Below are positions 56,635 to 64,000 of a stretch of DNA of 64,000 nucleotides, one piece after another. The notes under the pieces were generated by a model. The model saw only the letters and a program-made list of their open reading frames with translations. It ran no database searches and had not been told where the DNA came from. Made by a program: the position numbers and the translations under genes. Origin of the DNA: Pseudoalteromonas sp. 0303 (GTDB lineage Bacteria; Pseudomonadota; Gammaproteobacteria; Enterobacterales; Alteromonadaceae); assembly GCF_013349995.1 (NCBI RefSeq), contig NZ_JABVXF010000003.1:1-64000 (forward strand), read 5' to 3'. Numbering within the stretch: position 1 is the stretch's first letter; each line of letters opens with the position of its first letter.

Positions 56635-58242
56635 GTGTTTAAACCGTTACTTGCTTTGTCTTTGGTGTGCTTAGTAGGCTGCCTAGATAACGAAGAAAAA
56701 ACCACAGAACAAAAGAACCAGGGCTTAGTCTATTGCGCTGAAGCAAACCCTGTGTCGTTTAATCCGCAAGTGACAACGACGGGTTCGACTATCGATATTA
56801 TCGCCAATCAGCTTTATGATCGCCTGTTAAGTATTGATCCGGTGTCTGCCGAGTTTAAAGCAGAGCTGGCAACTGATTGGAAAATTAGCCCAGACGGCAA
56901 AGCAATTACCTTTACCCTGCGTAAAGGGGTTAAATTTCATACCACAAAATACTTTACCCCAAGCCGTGATTTTAACGCTGATGATGTAATTTTTACTTTC
57001 AGCCGCTTATTCGACGTTTATAACCCTTATCACTTTGTTGGTGATGCCAGTTACCCTTATTTTCAAAGTGTGGGTATTGATCAGCTTATTCGTCGCATTG
57101 TGCGTGTTTCTGATTACCAAGTACGGTTTGAGCTTTATAATGCTGAAAGCAGCTTTTTAGCAAACCTTGCAACTGACTTTGCCGTGGTGTTATCGGAAGA
57201 ATACGCCATGCAGCTTAAAGCGCGAAACCAAGAAAACTTATTTGACCAATACCCTGTGGGTACTGGCCCTTATGTATATAAAGAATACCGTCGCGACCGT
57301 TTAATTCGCTATTACCGCAACCCTGACTACTGGAAACACCCTGTAGTACTTGAGCAACTGGTGTATGACATTACGCCAAACGGCACCACACGCGTTGCGA
57401 AAATGCTCACTAAAGAGTGTGATGTTACTGCGCACCCAAGCAGCGCACAGTTGAGTATTTTATCGCAACGTGAAGATATTAAAGTTCAAAAAGAGCAAAA
57501 CTTAAATATTGGTTATTGGGCCTTTAACACTGAACGCCCGCCTTTTGATGATGTACGTGTACGCCAAGCACTCGCCAGCGCCATTGATGTCGATAAAATC
57601 ATGCAAGCTGTATATTACGGTAACGGCATTAAAGCGCAGTCATTACTGCCTCCGGCTTCTTGGGCATTTGAAGCGCAAAAAGCCATGCCAGAATTTAACC
57701 CTGCACTTGCCAAAACCTTACTCGCAGAAGCTGGCTACAAAAATGGCTTTGATATGAATATTTGGGCCATGCCAGTAAGCCGTATTTATAACCCCAATGC
57801 CCGTAAAATGGCTGAGCTGATGCAAAGTGATTTACGCAAGATTGGTGTGAACGTTAATATCGTCGAGTACGAATGGAATACCTTTTTACAACGAATTGGT
57901 GAACATAGACACGATAGCGTGTTACTTGGTTGGGCTGCAGATACACCAGACCCTGATAACTTTATGAGCCCATTATTAAGTTGTACTGCGACTTTCAGTG
58001 GTAAAAATCCAGCAAATTGGTGTCACCCTGAGTTTGATTTATTACTTACACAAGCCTTAGACACAACAGATCTTGAAAAGCGTAAACAATACTACAATCA
58101 AGCACAGCGGATCATAGTGCAAGAGCTGCCTATTTTACCGATAGCCCATGGTATGCGCTTTCAAGCAGCAAGTAGTGATGTTAAAGGCATCAGCTTAAGC
58201 CCTTTTGGTGGCATTTCACTAGCTAATGCGAGGAAAGAATAA
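56635..58242 (+). CDS. sapA: Peptide ABC transporter, substrate-binding protein SapA
   Basis: A periplasmic peptide-binding protein (SBP family 5) that in enterics contributes to antimicrobial peptide resistance and may bind haem. The 535-residue protein has a signal sequence ending in the lipobox LVGC (Cys16), so it is predicted to be a lipoprotein anchored in the inner membrane. The family core includes GLVYCAEANPVSFNPQ, LATDWKISPDGKAITFTLRKG in pieces and PVGTGPYVYKEY. It starts with GTG at 56635. It heads the sapABCDF run, whose genes overlap or nearly touch. Confidence 0.9.
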   Translation: MFKPLLALSLVCLVGCLDNEEKTTEQKNQGLVYCAEANPVSFNPQVTTTGSTIDIIANQLYDRLLSIDPVSAEFKAELATDWKISPDGKAITFTLRKGVKFHTTKYFTPSRDFNADDVIFTFSRLFDVYNPYHFVGDASYPYFQSVGIDQLIRRIVRVSDYQVRFELYNAESSFLANLATDFAVVLSEEYAMQLKARNQENLFDQYPVGTGPYVYKEYRRDRLIRYYRNPDYWKHPVVLEQLVYDITPNGTTRVAKMLTKECDVTAHPSSAQLSILSQREDIKVQKEQNLNIGYWAFNTERPPFDDVRVRQALASAIDVDKIMQAVYYGNGIKAQSLLPPASWAFEAQKAMPEFNPALAKTLLAEAGYKNGFDMNIWAMPVSRIYNPNARKMAELMQSDLRKIGVNVNIVEYEWNTFLQRIGEHRHDSVLLGWAADTPDPDNFMSPLLSCTATFSGKNPANWCHPEFDLLLTQALDTTDLEKRKQYYNQAQRIIVQELPILPIAHGMRFQAASSDVKGISLSPFGGISLANARKE

Positions 58243-59276
58243 TGATCTTAGATTATATTCTGCGCCGCTTAGCACTATTGATGTTTATGATGCTGACACT
58301 GAGTATCTTTACCTTTTCATTGAGCTTTTTGTTCCCGGGTGATGCGCTAACTAACTTAAGCGGTATTACCAATAGCACCTTCTCACAAACCAGTGCGCTT
58401 GAAGATAAGTTCCATTTTACCGAAAACTACGTAGTGCAATACTTTGCCTTTTTAGAGCGTATTATTCAGGGTGATTGGGGTATTTCATTTGCATCTGGAG
58501 AAAGCGTATTTCAGCATATTCAAGACTTATTTCCTGCAACGCTAGAGCTTAGCCTTTACGCATTATTTGTCTCTGTTGCAGTGGGCGTACCGGGTGGTAT
58601 TTTAGCTTCTGCTTACTACAAACGATGGCCAGACAAATTTATAAACTCAGGCACGCTTATTGGCTACTCGATGCCTGTTTTTTGGTTAGCGCTATTGTTG
58701 ATCATGGTGTTTTCACTACAACTCGGTTGGTTTCCGATGTCGGGCCGTATGGGTCTACTTTACGAAATTGAACCTATTACCGGCTTTATTTTAATCGATA
58801 TCATATTAGGTGACTTTCCGTATGATGGCATGGCATTTTTAGATGCAATACACCATCTAACCTTGCCGACCATTGTACTTGCCATGTATCCGACCACGGT
58901 ACTGGTTCGCTTTACTCGTGATTCAATGCTGAAAGTACTCGATCAAAGTTATATTAAAACAGCGCGCGCTAAAGGCTTAAACCGTGCACAGCTGATCCTT
59001 CACCACGCTCTGCGTAATGCGCTGCTACCGGTTATTAAACAAATAGGTTTACAGTTTAGTACCTTGATCACCCTTGCGATGATCACCGAAGTTATTTTCT
59101 CATGGCCGGGCATTGGTCGTTGGCTTATCGATAGTATTTATCAGCGCGACTACCCTGCGATTCAAGGTGGCTTACTCGCTGTTTCTATGTTCGTTATTTT
59201 AGCTACGATTATTGCTGAGCTCACTTATACCTTATTCGACCCATTATCGCGGAACCAAGCTCATGGCAAAGTTTAA
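58242..59276 (+). CDS. sapB: Peptide ABC transporter permease SapB
   Basis: A 344-residue inner-membrane permease of the DppB/OppB type. It has the N-terminal MILDYILRRLALLMFMMLTL helix, about six membrane segments and the EAA loop ARAKGLNRAQLILHHALRNA that contacts the ATPases. The ATG shares its A with the sapA stop (TAATG). Its end overlaps sapC by 14 bp. Confidence 0.94.
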   Translation: MILDYILRRLALLMFMMLTLSIFTFSLSFLFPGDALTNLSGITNSTFSQTSALEDKFHFTENYVVQYFAFLERIIQGDWGISFASGESVFQHIQDLFPATLELSLYALFVSVAVGVPGGILASAYYKRWPDKFINSGTLIGYSMPVFWLALLLIMVFSLQLGWFPMSGRMGLLYEIEPITGFILIDIILGDFPYDGMAFLDAIHHLTLPTIVLAMYPTTVLVRFTRDSMLKVLDQSYIKTARAKGLNRAQLILHHALRNALLPVIKQIGLQFSTLITLAMITEVIFSWPGIGRWLIDSIYQRDYPAIQGGLLAVSMFVILATIIAELTYTLFDPLSRNQAHGKV

Positions 59277-60156
59277 TTTATTCTCTGAAGAGTCGAATAA
59301 ATCGCCGTTAGCGCGATTTTGGAAGAAATTTAAAACCAATCATCCTGCCCTTGTGGGTTTATGGTTGTTTATTGCGTTAGTGTTACTGGCTGTGTCTGCA
59401 CCACTCCTTGCACCTTATGGCGTGAACCAACAACACAGCGATGCACTGCTGTTACCGCCATCGTGGCATGATGCAGGTGACGTACGCTTTTTATTAGGCA
59501 CCGACGATTTAGGCCGAGATGTGTTATCGCGCTTAATGAATGGTGCAACCTACACCTTTGGTTTGTCGGTTGTCGCCGCTTTGATCACCACAGTAATTGG
59601 GGTATTAGTAGGTACTTTTGCTGGGATCAGTCGGGGTATTCGCTCAAGCTTTTTGAATCACTTGCTTGATATTACGTTATCTATTCCATCGCTGTTACTA
59701 GCCATCATTATTATTGCGATTCTTGGCCCGGGCTTAATGAATACAGTATGGGCGATTATTTTAGCCTTACTGCCTCAATTTATTCACTCGGTACGTAACT
59801 TAATTGTTGAAGAGCTTAACAAAGATTACATTACAGCGTTTAAACTGGATGGTGCGTCAAACTGGCATATTCTCGCCCGTGGTATTTTCCCAAATATTTA
59901 CGAGCATATTGTGGTTATTTTTACCATGGCGCTTTCTACCGCTATTTTGGATATCTCGGCACTTGGCTTTTTAAAATTGGGCGCACAGCCCCCAACCACA
60001 GAATGGGGTGCCATTTTGGCTGAAAACCTGGGTTTAATTTACCTTGCCCCTTGGACTGTTGGCTTACCGGGCGTATTATTATTTTTAGCAGTGCTGTCTA
60101 CCAATTTAGTAGGTGACGGTTTACGCCAAGTGCTTAAAGAACGTAAGGCCGACTAA
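59263..60156 (+). CDS. sapC: Peptide ABC transporter permease SapC
   Basis: A 297-residue DppC/OppC-type permease. It has an N-terminal helix (about 34-54), the family segment LLGTDDLGRDVLSRLMNGA, and the EAA loop region AFKLDGASNWHILARGIFPN. The ATG at 59263 (MAKFNLFSEES) is used. Upstream in-frame codons lie deep inside sapB and give non-family sequence. It forms the membrane channel with SapB. Confidence 0.94.
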   Translation: MAKFNLFSEESNKSPLARFWKKFKTNHPALVGLWLFIALVLLAVSAPLLAPYGVNQQHSDALLLPPSWHDAGDVRFLLGTDDLGRDVLSRLMNGATYTFGLSVVAALITTVIGVLVGTFAGISRGIRSSFLNHLLDITLSIPSLLLAIIIIAILGPGLMNTVWAIILALLPQFIHSVRNLIVEELNKDYITAFKLDGASNWHILARGIFPNIYEHIVVIFTMALSTAILDISALGFLKLGAQPPTTEWGAILAENLGLIYLAPWTVGLPGVLLFLAVLSTNLVGDGLRQVLKERKAD

Positions 60157-60158
60157 TT

Positions 60159-61151
60159 ATGCAATTACTCGATATTCGCAATCTCACGATAGAGTTACGC
60201 ACCTCAGATACCGTTATTCGTGCGGTTGATAGAGTCAGCATGACCTTAAAAGAAGGTGAAGTGCATGCTTTAGTTGGCGAGTCTGGCTCAGGTAAAAGCT
60301 TAATTGCAAAAGCCATTGTTGGGGTTTTAAATAAACGCTGGCATATCACCGCTGATCGCATGCATTGGCGTGGTGTTGATTTAATGCGCTTATCTAACGA
60401 GCAACGCCGTAAACTAGTAGGTCAAGACATTGCTATGATCTACCAAGATCCGAGTCGCTGCCTAGATCCAACTGCCAAGATATTTGACCAAATTGCCGAA
60501 ACCCTGCCTGCGCAAGCAACCAGTGGCTTTTTCTTAAAGCGAAATAAACAGCGTAAAGACAGAGTAAAAGCGTTAATCCACAAGGTCGGTATTAAAGATC
60601 ATAAAAAGGTACTCGACAGCTACCCTCATGAGCTCTCTGAAGGGATTTGTCAAAAAGTAATGATTGCCATGGCCATTGCGCGTACCCCAAAACTATTGAT
60701 TGCCGATGAGCCAACTACCGCCCTTGAAAGCACCACGCGTGCGCAGGTGTTTAGACTGTTAAAAAGCTTGAACCAGCTAAAGAACATGTCGATTTTGATG
60801 ATTTCTCACGAACTTGAAGAAATTGTTGAGTGGTCTCATGGCATGCATGTTCTTTACTGCGGACAAATGGTTGAAGCTGGCCCAACTAATCGTATTTTTA
60901 GTCAGCCATATCATCCGTATACTCAAGCACTGTTAAAAAGCTTACCAGACTACGAGCAAGGTCTGGCTCACAAAGAGCCGTTTTATGCTTTAAAAGGCAC
61001 CATTCCGACCTTGCAGCATTTGCCAATAGGTTGCCGCTTGGGTCCACGTTGCCCACAAGCACAAAAAGAATGTGTTGTTACCCCGAAATTGACCAAGCAT
61101 CATAGTCATAGTTATGCCTGCCATTTCCCATTAATTAAGGCGATGAAATAA
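60159..61151 (+). CDS. sapD: Peptide ABC transporter ATPase SapD
   Basis: A 330-residue ATPase of the DppD/OppD type with Walker A GESGSGKS (about 39-46), a signature reading LSEGICQKVMIAMAIA and Walker B LLIADEPTTAL. The C-terminal oligopeptide-transporter extension has clustered cysteines (GCRLGPRCPQAQKEC), a typical iron-sulfur-like motif of this group. The LSEG signature in place of LSGG is also seen in enteric SapD. It starts 2 bp after sapC and overlaps sapF by 1 bp. Confidence 0.94.
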   Translation: MQLLDIRNLTIELRTSDTVIRAVDRVSMTLKEGEVHALVGESGSGKSLIAKAIVGVLNKRWHITADRMHWRGVDLMRLSNEQRRKLVGQDIAMIYQDPSRCLDPTAKIFDQIAETLPAQATSGFFLKRNKQRKDRVKALIHKVGIKDHKKVLDSYPHELSEGICQKVMIAMAIARTPKLLIADEPTTALESTTRAQVFRLLKSLNQLKNMSILMISHELEEIVEWSHGMHVLYCGQMVEAGPTNRIFSQPYHPYTQALLKSLPDYEQGLAHKEPFYALKGTIPTLQHLPIGCRLGPRCPQAQKECVVTPKLTKHHSHSYACHFPLIKAMK

Positions 61152-61912
61152 TGCAACCACTGCTCAAAGTTCAAGCGTTATCAAAGAGTTTTAACCTGCG
61201 TGCAGGCTTGTTCTCACGCAAACGATTCTCTGTTTTAAGAGATATTTCGTTTTGCTTAGGGCAAGGTGAAACCATTGCAATTATCGGCGAAACCGGCTCA
61301 GGCAAAAGTACCTTAGCTAAATTACTCTCAGGAGCCGATAACGCTGATAAAGGGCAAATTTTACTCGATGGTAATATCATCGAAAATGATGGCTTGCGTG
61401 ATAACGACTGTCGCCATATTCGTATGATCTTCCAAGACTCTGAAGCGTCGTTGAACCCAGGTTTAACCATTGGCGACATGCTTAACGACTGCTTACAGTA
61501 CAACACTGACTTAAACAAAGAAGAGCGTGAAGATAAAATTAAACAAACCCTCGCAAAAGTGGGTTTGCTTTTAGATCACCAGCACTATTACCCGCATATG
61601 TTTAGTAGTGGACAATTACAACGTATAGCGCTTGCACGGGCTTTAATTTTAGACCCTAAGGTTGTAGTGCTCGATGAGGCGTTATCGTCTCTAGACCCGT
61701 CTGTGCGTGCACAAACGGTAAACTTATTACTGCGTCTACAAAAAGATACTGGCCTTAGCTATGTGCTTATTACTCATCACCTAAGTTTGGTGCGTCATAT
61801 TAGCGACCAACTTGTGGTACTTGATCACGGTGAGATTGTTGAATACGGTCAAACCGAAGCTATTTTCCAAAACCCACAATCAAGCGTAACGCAGAAGTTG
61901 TTGAATTGCTGA
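61151..61912 (+). CDS. sapF: Peptide ABC transporter ATPase SapF
   Basis: The second ATPase of the Sap transporter, 253 residues. Walker A is GETGSGKST (about 47-55), the signature is FSSGQLQRIALARALI and Walker B is VVVLDEALSSLDPS. It lacks the C-terminal cysteine extension, as SapF does in enterics. It overlaps sapD by one base and ends the operon. No clear terminator follows, and a repetitive stretch begins within 10 bp of its stop. Confidence 0.94.
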   Translation: MQPLLKVQALSKSFNLRAGLFSRKRFSVLRDISFCLGQGETIAIIGETGSGKSTLAKLLSGADNADKGQILLDGNIIENDGLRDNDCRHIRMIFQDSEASLNPGLTIGDMLNDCLQYNTDLNKEEREDKIKQTLAKVGLLLDHQHYYPHMFSSGQLQRIALARALILDPKVVVLDEALSSLDPSVRAQTVNLLLRLQKDTGLSYVLITHHLSLVRHISDQLVVLDHGEIVEYGQTEAIFQNPQSSVTQKLLNC

Positions 61913-61917
61913 TAGTG

Positions 61918-61947
61918 AGCTGTCAGCTATCAGCCGTAAGCTGTCAG
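61918..61947. repeat. Imperfect GTCAGC-type repeat after sapF
   Basis: AGCTGTCAGCTATCAGCC and GTAAGCTGTCAG give three near-copies of an AGCTRTCAGC word, sharing GTCAGC with the repeat at 42481-42515. A separate GGCGT/ACGCC hairpin lies at 61956-61969. Confidence 0.6.
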
Positions 61948-61998
61948 TTTGATTCGGCGTTAAAACGCCTCCCACGCGGGAGATTTGATCACTCAATT

Positions 61999-62073
61999 AA
62001 CTTTACTCTTTCCCCTCGAAACTTTACTCTTTCCCCTCGAAACTTTACTCTTTCCCCTTGCAGCTTTACTCTT
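61999..62073. repeat. 21-bp tandem repeat between sapF and the GNAT gene
   Basis: The unit AACTTTACTCTTTCCCCTCGA occurs at 61999-62019 and 62020-62040 exactly, at 62041-62061 with changes in its last bases, and again as a partial copy at 62062-62073. The array ends two bases before the GNAT stop codon. Confidence 0.9.
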
Positions 62074-62074
62074 A

Positions 62075-62473
62075 TCAAAACTTTTTATACATCCCTTGGC
62101 TTTGTGGTGCGACAAACTTGTAGCCAAGCTTTTCGTAAAAGCCTGGTTTGTCAGCGACCATAGTGACATAACTACCTTCAAAGGCGGTAGATTCAATGTA
62201 GCGGTCAACATGTTCCATAATGACACGCCCTAACCCTTGCCCTTGATATTCTGGTGATACAGCAATATCAACCACTTCAAAATTACAACCGCCATCACCA
62301 ATAACGCGGCCCATGCCAATCAACTCATCGTTTTTACGAATACAAATAGCAAAAAGAGAGTTTGGTAACCCCGCCTTTGCAGCCGCTAATGAACGTGCAG
62401 ATAAGCCAGCTTTAAGGCGCATATCACAGTATTCTTCTGCGCTTGGTAGCTGCTCTATTAGACTGTACTCCAT
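62075..62473 (-). CDS. GNAT-family N-acetyltransferase
   Basis: A 132-residue acetyltransferase with the acetyl-CoA-binding motif A, VVDIAVSPEYQGQGLGRVIM (the Q/RxxGxG/A loop is QGQGLG). The C-terminal KPGFYEKLGYKFV is typical of small GNATs. The substrate cannot be predicted. It is a single gene. Downstream of its stop lies a 21-bp tandem array, and upstream is the ppiD terminator. Confidence 0.9.
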   Translation of the reverse strand: MEYSLIEQLPSAEEYCDMRLKAGLSARSLAAAKAGLPNSLFAICIRKNDELIGMGRVIGDGGCNFEVVDIAVSPEYQGQGLGRVIMEHVDRYIESTAFEGSYVTMVADKPGFYEKLGYKFVAPQSQGMYKKF

Positions 62474-62511
62474 AAAAGCTCCTTGTAACTTGCATTACCT
62501 TTAACGGTAAC

Positions 62512-62537
62512 AAAAAAGGCGCCAGTAGGCGCCTTTT
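62512..62537 (-). terminator. Intrinsic terminator of ppiD
   Basis: A 10-bp stem AAAAGGCGCC/GGCGCCTTTT with a 4-nt loop, followed on the minus strand by further T. It lies just downstream of the ppiD stop. Confidence 0.88.
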
Positions 62538-62556
62538 ATTTAACTCATTTTGCTAA

Positions 62557-64000
62557 TTATTCAGCAGCTTGAGTCGCTTTTGGTACTTGCACTTCAGCTT
62601 GTGCTTTTAGTGCTGCAATAAATACCATATAGTTTTTATTCACTTGAGCCATCGTGATGTTTTGCTTTTGTTGCTCATTAATCTCAACTTCAGTCGCTGG
62701 ATTAACTGCTTTTAGCGCAACAATTGCCGCATCGCCATTGTTTAGGTCAACAACTTCAACCTCTGGTGCACCTTGTGGGTGAGCCATTTTGAAAGCTTGT
62801 TGAACAATAGCTGGTGACACTGTGTAAGCTTGACGAGCAAGTGCAGCTTCTTGGCGTACTGTTAGGCCTTCAGCTTGTGCAACTTCGTTTAGGCTCTTAC
62901 CAGCTTCGATCTCAGCGTATAGAGTGCGTGCTTTTTCTTTAGCAAGCTCCGATGCTTTTTGTGAAACTAACGTCGCCTTAATTTGCTCAGAAACATCTGC
63001 TAGTGCTTTCGTTGTAGCAGCTTTGTGATCGTTTACACGAACAACAACAGCATGCTCATCGCCTACTTCAATTACTTCTGAGTTCATGCGGTCTTCTAAC
63101 ACTTCAGGTGAGAAAATAGCAGTAACAACTTGTGGGTTATTTAACGGCTCAGGTAATGCATTGCGAGTAACAAGTTCTGTTTTCTTCACTTCAACGCCTG
63201 CTGCTTCTGCTGCATCAATTAAAGTATCTGAAATTTCGAACGCAAGCTCACCCATTTGAGTTTGCTTTTCATAGAACGCATTAATTTTCTTAGCACGCTC
63301 AAGTTCAGCGCGAAGCTCATCTTTTACGTCAGCATATGGTTTAACTTGCTGTGTTTGAATATCAGTAAGTTTGATGATGTGATAACCAAACTCTGATTCT
63401 ACAACGTCAGAAATGTCGCCTTTGCTTTCAAGTGCATACGTTGCATCTTCAAACGCAGGGTCCATCATGTCACGTTCAATCCAGTCTAGGTCGCCGCCCA
63501 TTTCTGCACTCACTACGTCATCAGAAGATGACTCAGCTAGCTCAGCAAAATCAGCACCGCTTTGTAACTGCGCTAGTAGCTCTTCAGCTTTCGCTTTTGC
63601 TGCATCATCGTCTTCGCTGTTATCAATTAAAATGTGCGATACACGACGTTTTTCAGGCTCAACATATTGTGCACTGTTTTGATCATAGTAAGCTTTGATA
63701 TCTTCTTCTGAAACACTTGAATCAAGCGTTAAGGTAGCTGCATTTAAGTCAATGTAGCTTACAGACACTTGCTCTGGTGCTAAGAATTGCGGTTGATTCA
63801 ACTCATAGTAATCAGCAATTTCTTGCTCTGTTACTTCGATACCTGCTTGTAATGATTCTTTAGCAACAACTAAGTAATCAATACTGCGCGTTTGCTGTTG
63901 TAGAGCAACGCTGTTGTTTAATTCATTTTCTAAGATGAAATCTGTACCAGCAACAGCACCTACTAATTGGCTGCGTGTCATGTCTTCACGTAAATATTCA
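62557..64000 (-). CDS. ppiD: Peptidyl-prolyl isomerase-family periplasmic chaperone PpiD, C-terminal part
   Basis: PpiD is an inner-membrane-anchored periplasmic chaperone near the Sec translocon. The reading frame is open to the window edge, so the N-terminus with its membrane anchor is missing here. About 480 residues are visible, against roughly 620-640 in full-length relatives. A parvulin domain is present (VSHILIDNSEDDD through GGDLDWIERDMM to FGYHIIKLTDI), followed by a long SurA-like helical C-terminal region ending in a short alanine-rich tail. An internal ATG at 63981 is not the true start. Confidence 0.92.
   Translation of the reverse strand, partial: EYLREDMTRSQLVGAVAGTDFILENELNNSVALQQQTRSIDYLVVAKESLQAGIEVTEQEIADYYELNQPQFLAPEQVSVSYIDLNAATLTLDSSVSEEDIKAYYDQNSAQYVEPEKRRVSHILIDNSEDDDAAKAKAEELLAQLQSGADFAELAESSSDDVVSAEMGGDLDWIERDMMDPAFEDATYALESKGDISDVVESEFGYHIIKLTDIQTQQVKPYADVKDELRAELERAKKINAFYEKQTQMGELAFEISDTLIDAAEAAGVEVKKTELVTRNALPEPLNNPQVVTAIFSPEVLEDRMNSEVIEVGDEHAVVVRVNDHKAATTKALADVSEQIKATLVSQKASELAKEKARTLYAEIEAGKSLNEVAQAEGLTVRQEAALARQAYTVSPAIVQQAFKMAHPQGAPEVEVVDLNNGDAAIVALKAVNPATEVEINEQQKQNITMAQVNKNYMVFIAALKAQAEVQVPKATQAAE

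Noticed and set aside
61906..62233. Overlapping open frames through the region after sapF, on both strands
   Set aside because: They translate the 21-bp tandem array and the end of the GNAT gene, and the products are low-complexity repeats without a start site or family.

Overview
The window looks like chromosomal DNA of a marine gammaproteobacterium of the Alteromonadales, most likely Pseudoalteromonas. This rests on recognisable protein sequences, AT-rich coding DNA and conserved gene order (map-glnD-dapD; rpsB-tsf-pyrH-frr-uppS-cdsA-dxr-rseP-bamA-skp-lpxD-fabZ-lpxA; ycjF-ycjX-pspCBA/pspF-sapABCDF). No database search was possible, so the genus is an inference.

Region 1 (1-4346) is one end of a Tn7-like transposon. 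tnsA, tnsB and tnsC run inward from an element end that abuts the 3' side of ffs, the SRP 4.5S RNA gene. Behind tnsC lies a convergent HNH-nuclease gene that looks like cargo. As I recall, ffs is one of the few attachment genes used by type I-F3 CRISPR-associated transposons. The rest of the element, where tniQ, cas genes and CRISPR would sit, is outside the window, so RNA guidance is a prediction. The end carries two ATAAATTG-containing direct repeats and sits exactly at the foot of the ffs terminator hairpin.

Region 2 (4347-11520) holds ffs with its promoter, a DUF3014-type membrane protein, a patatin-like phospholipase, a KefB/C-type K+/H+ antiporter, a diguanylate cyclase, a small membrane protein and tilS. 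Region 3 (11529-17745) is accA, dnaE, rnhB and lpxB, the downstream half of the classical lipid A/DNA polymerase cluster. Region 4 (18166-24921) is a cytochrome bd block on the opposite strand (cydA, cydB, tiny cydX, cydD, cydC) plus a short RlpA-like lipoprotein. This block separates lpxB from lpxA. Region 5 (25063-37937) is the upstream half of that cluster, from lpxA back to rpsB. It covers lipid A and fatty acid steps, outer-membrane assembly, isoprenoid and phospholipid precursors, and translation.

Region 6 (38209-42462) is map-glnD-dapD, divergent from rpsB. Region 7 (42463-51365) is more accessory. It has a CGTCAGC tandem repeat, an orphan membrane protein, an RND pump with its adaptor, a Phd-type antitoxin next to a decayed ParE-like toxin, an unknown membrane protein, phhA-phhB (phenylalanine to tyrosine, cofactor recycling) and a methionine gamma-lyase. 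Region 8 (51500-61912) is the envelope-stress and peptide-transport block: ycjF/ycjX, pspC, pspB and pspA divergent from pspF, followed by sapABCDF. The window closes with a tandem repeat, a GNAT acetyltransferase and a ppiD gene cut by the window edge.

Most of the window is ordinary core genome. The most interesting signal is the Tn7-like end at ffs with its nuclease cargo. No CRISPR array, tRNA or rRNA gene was found inside the window.
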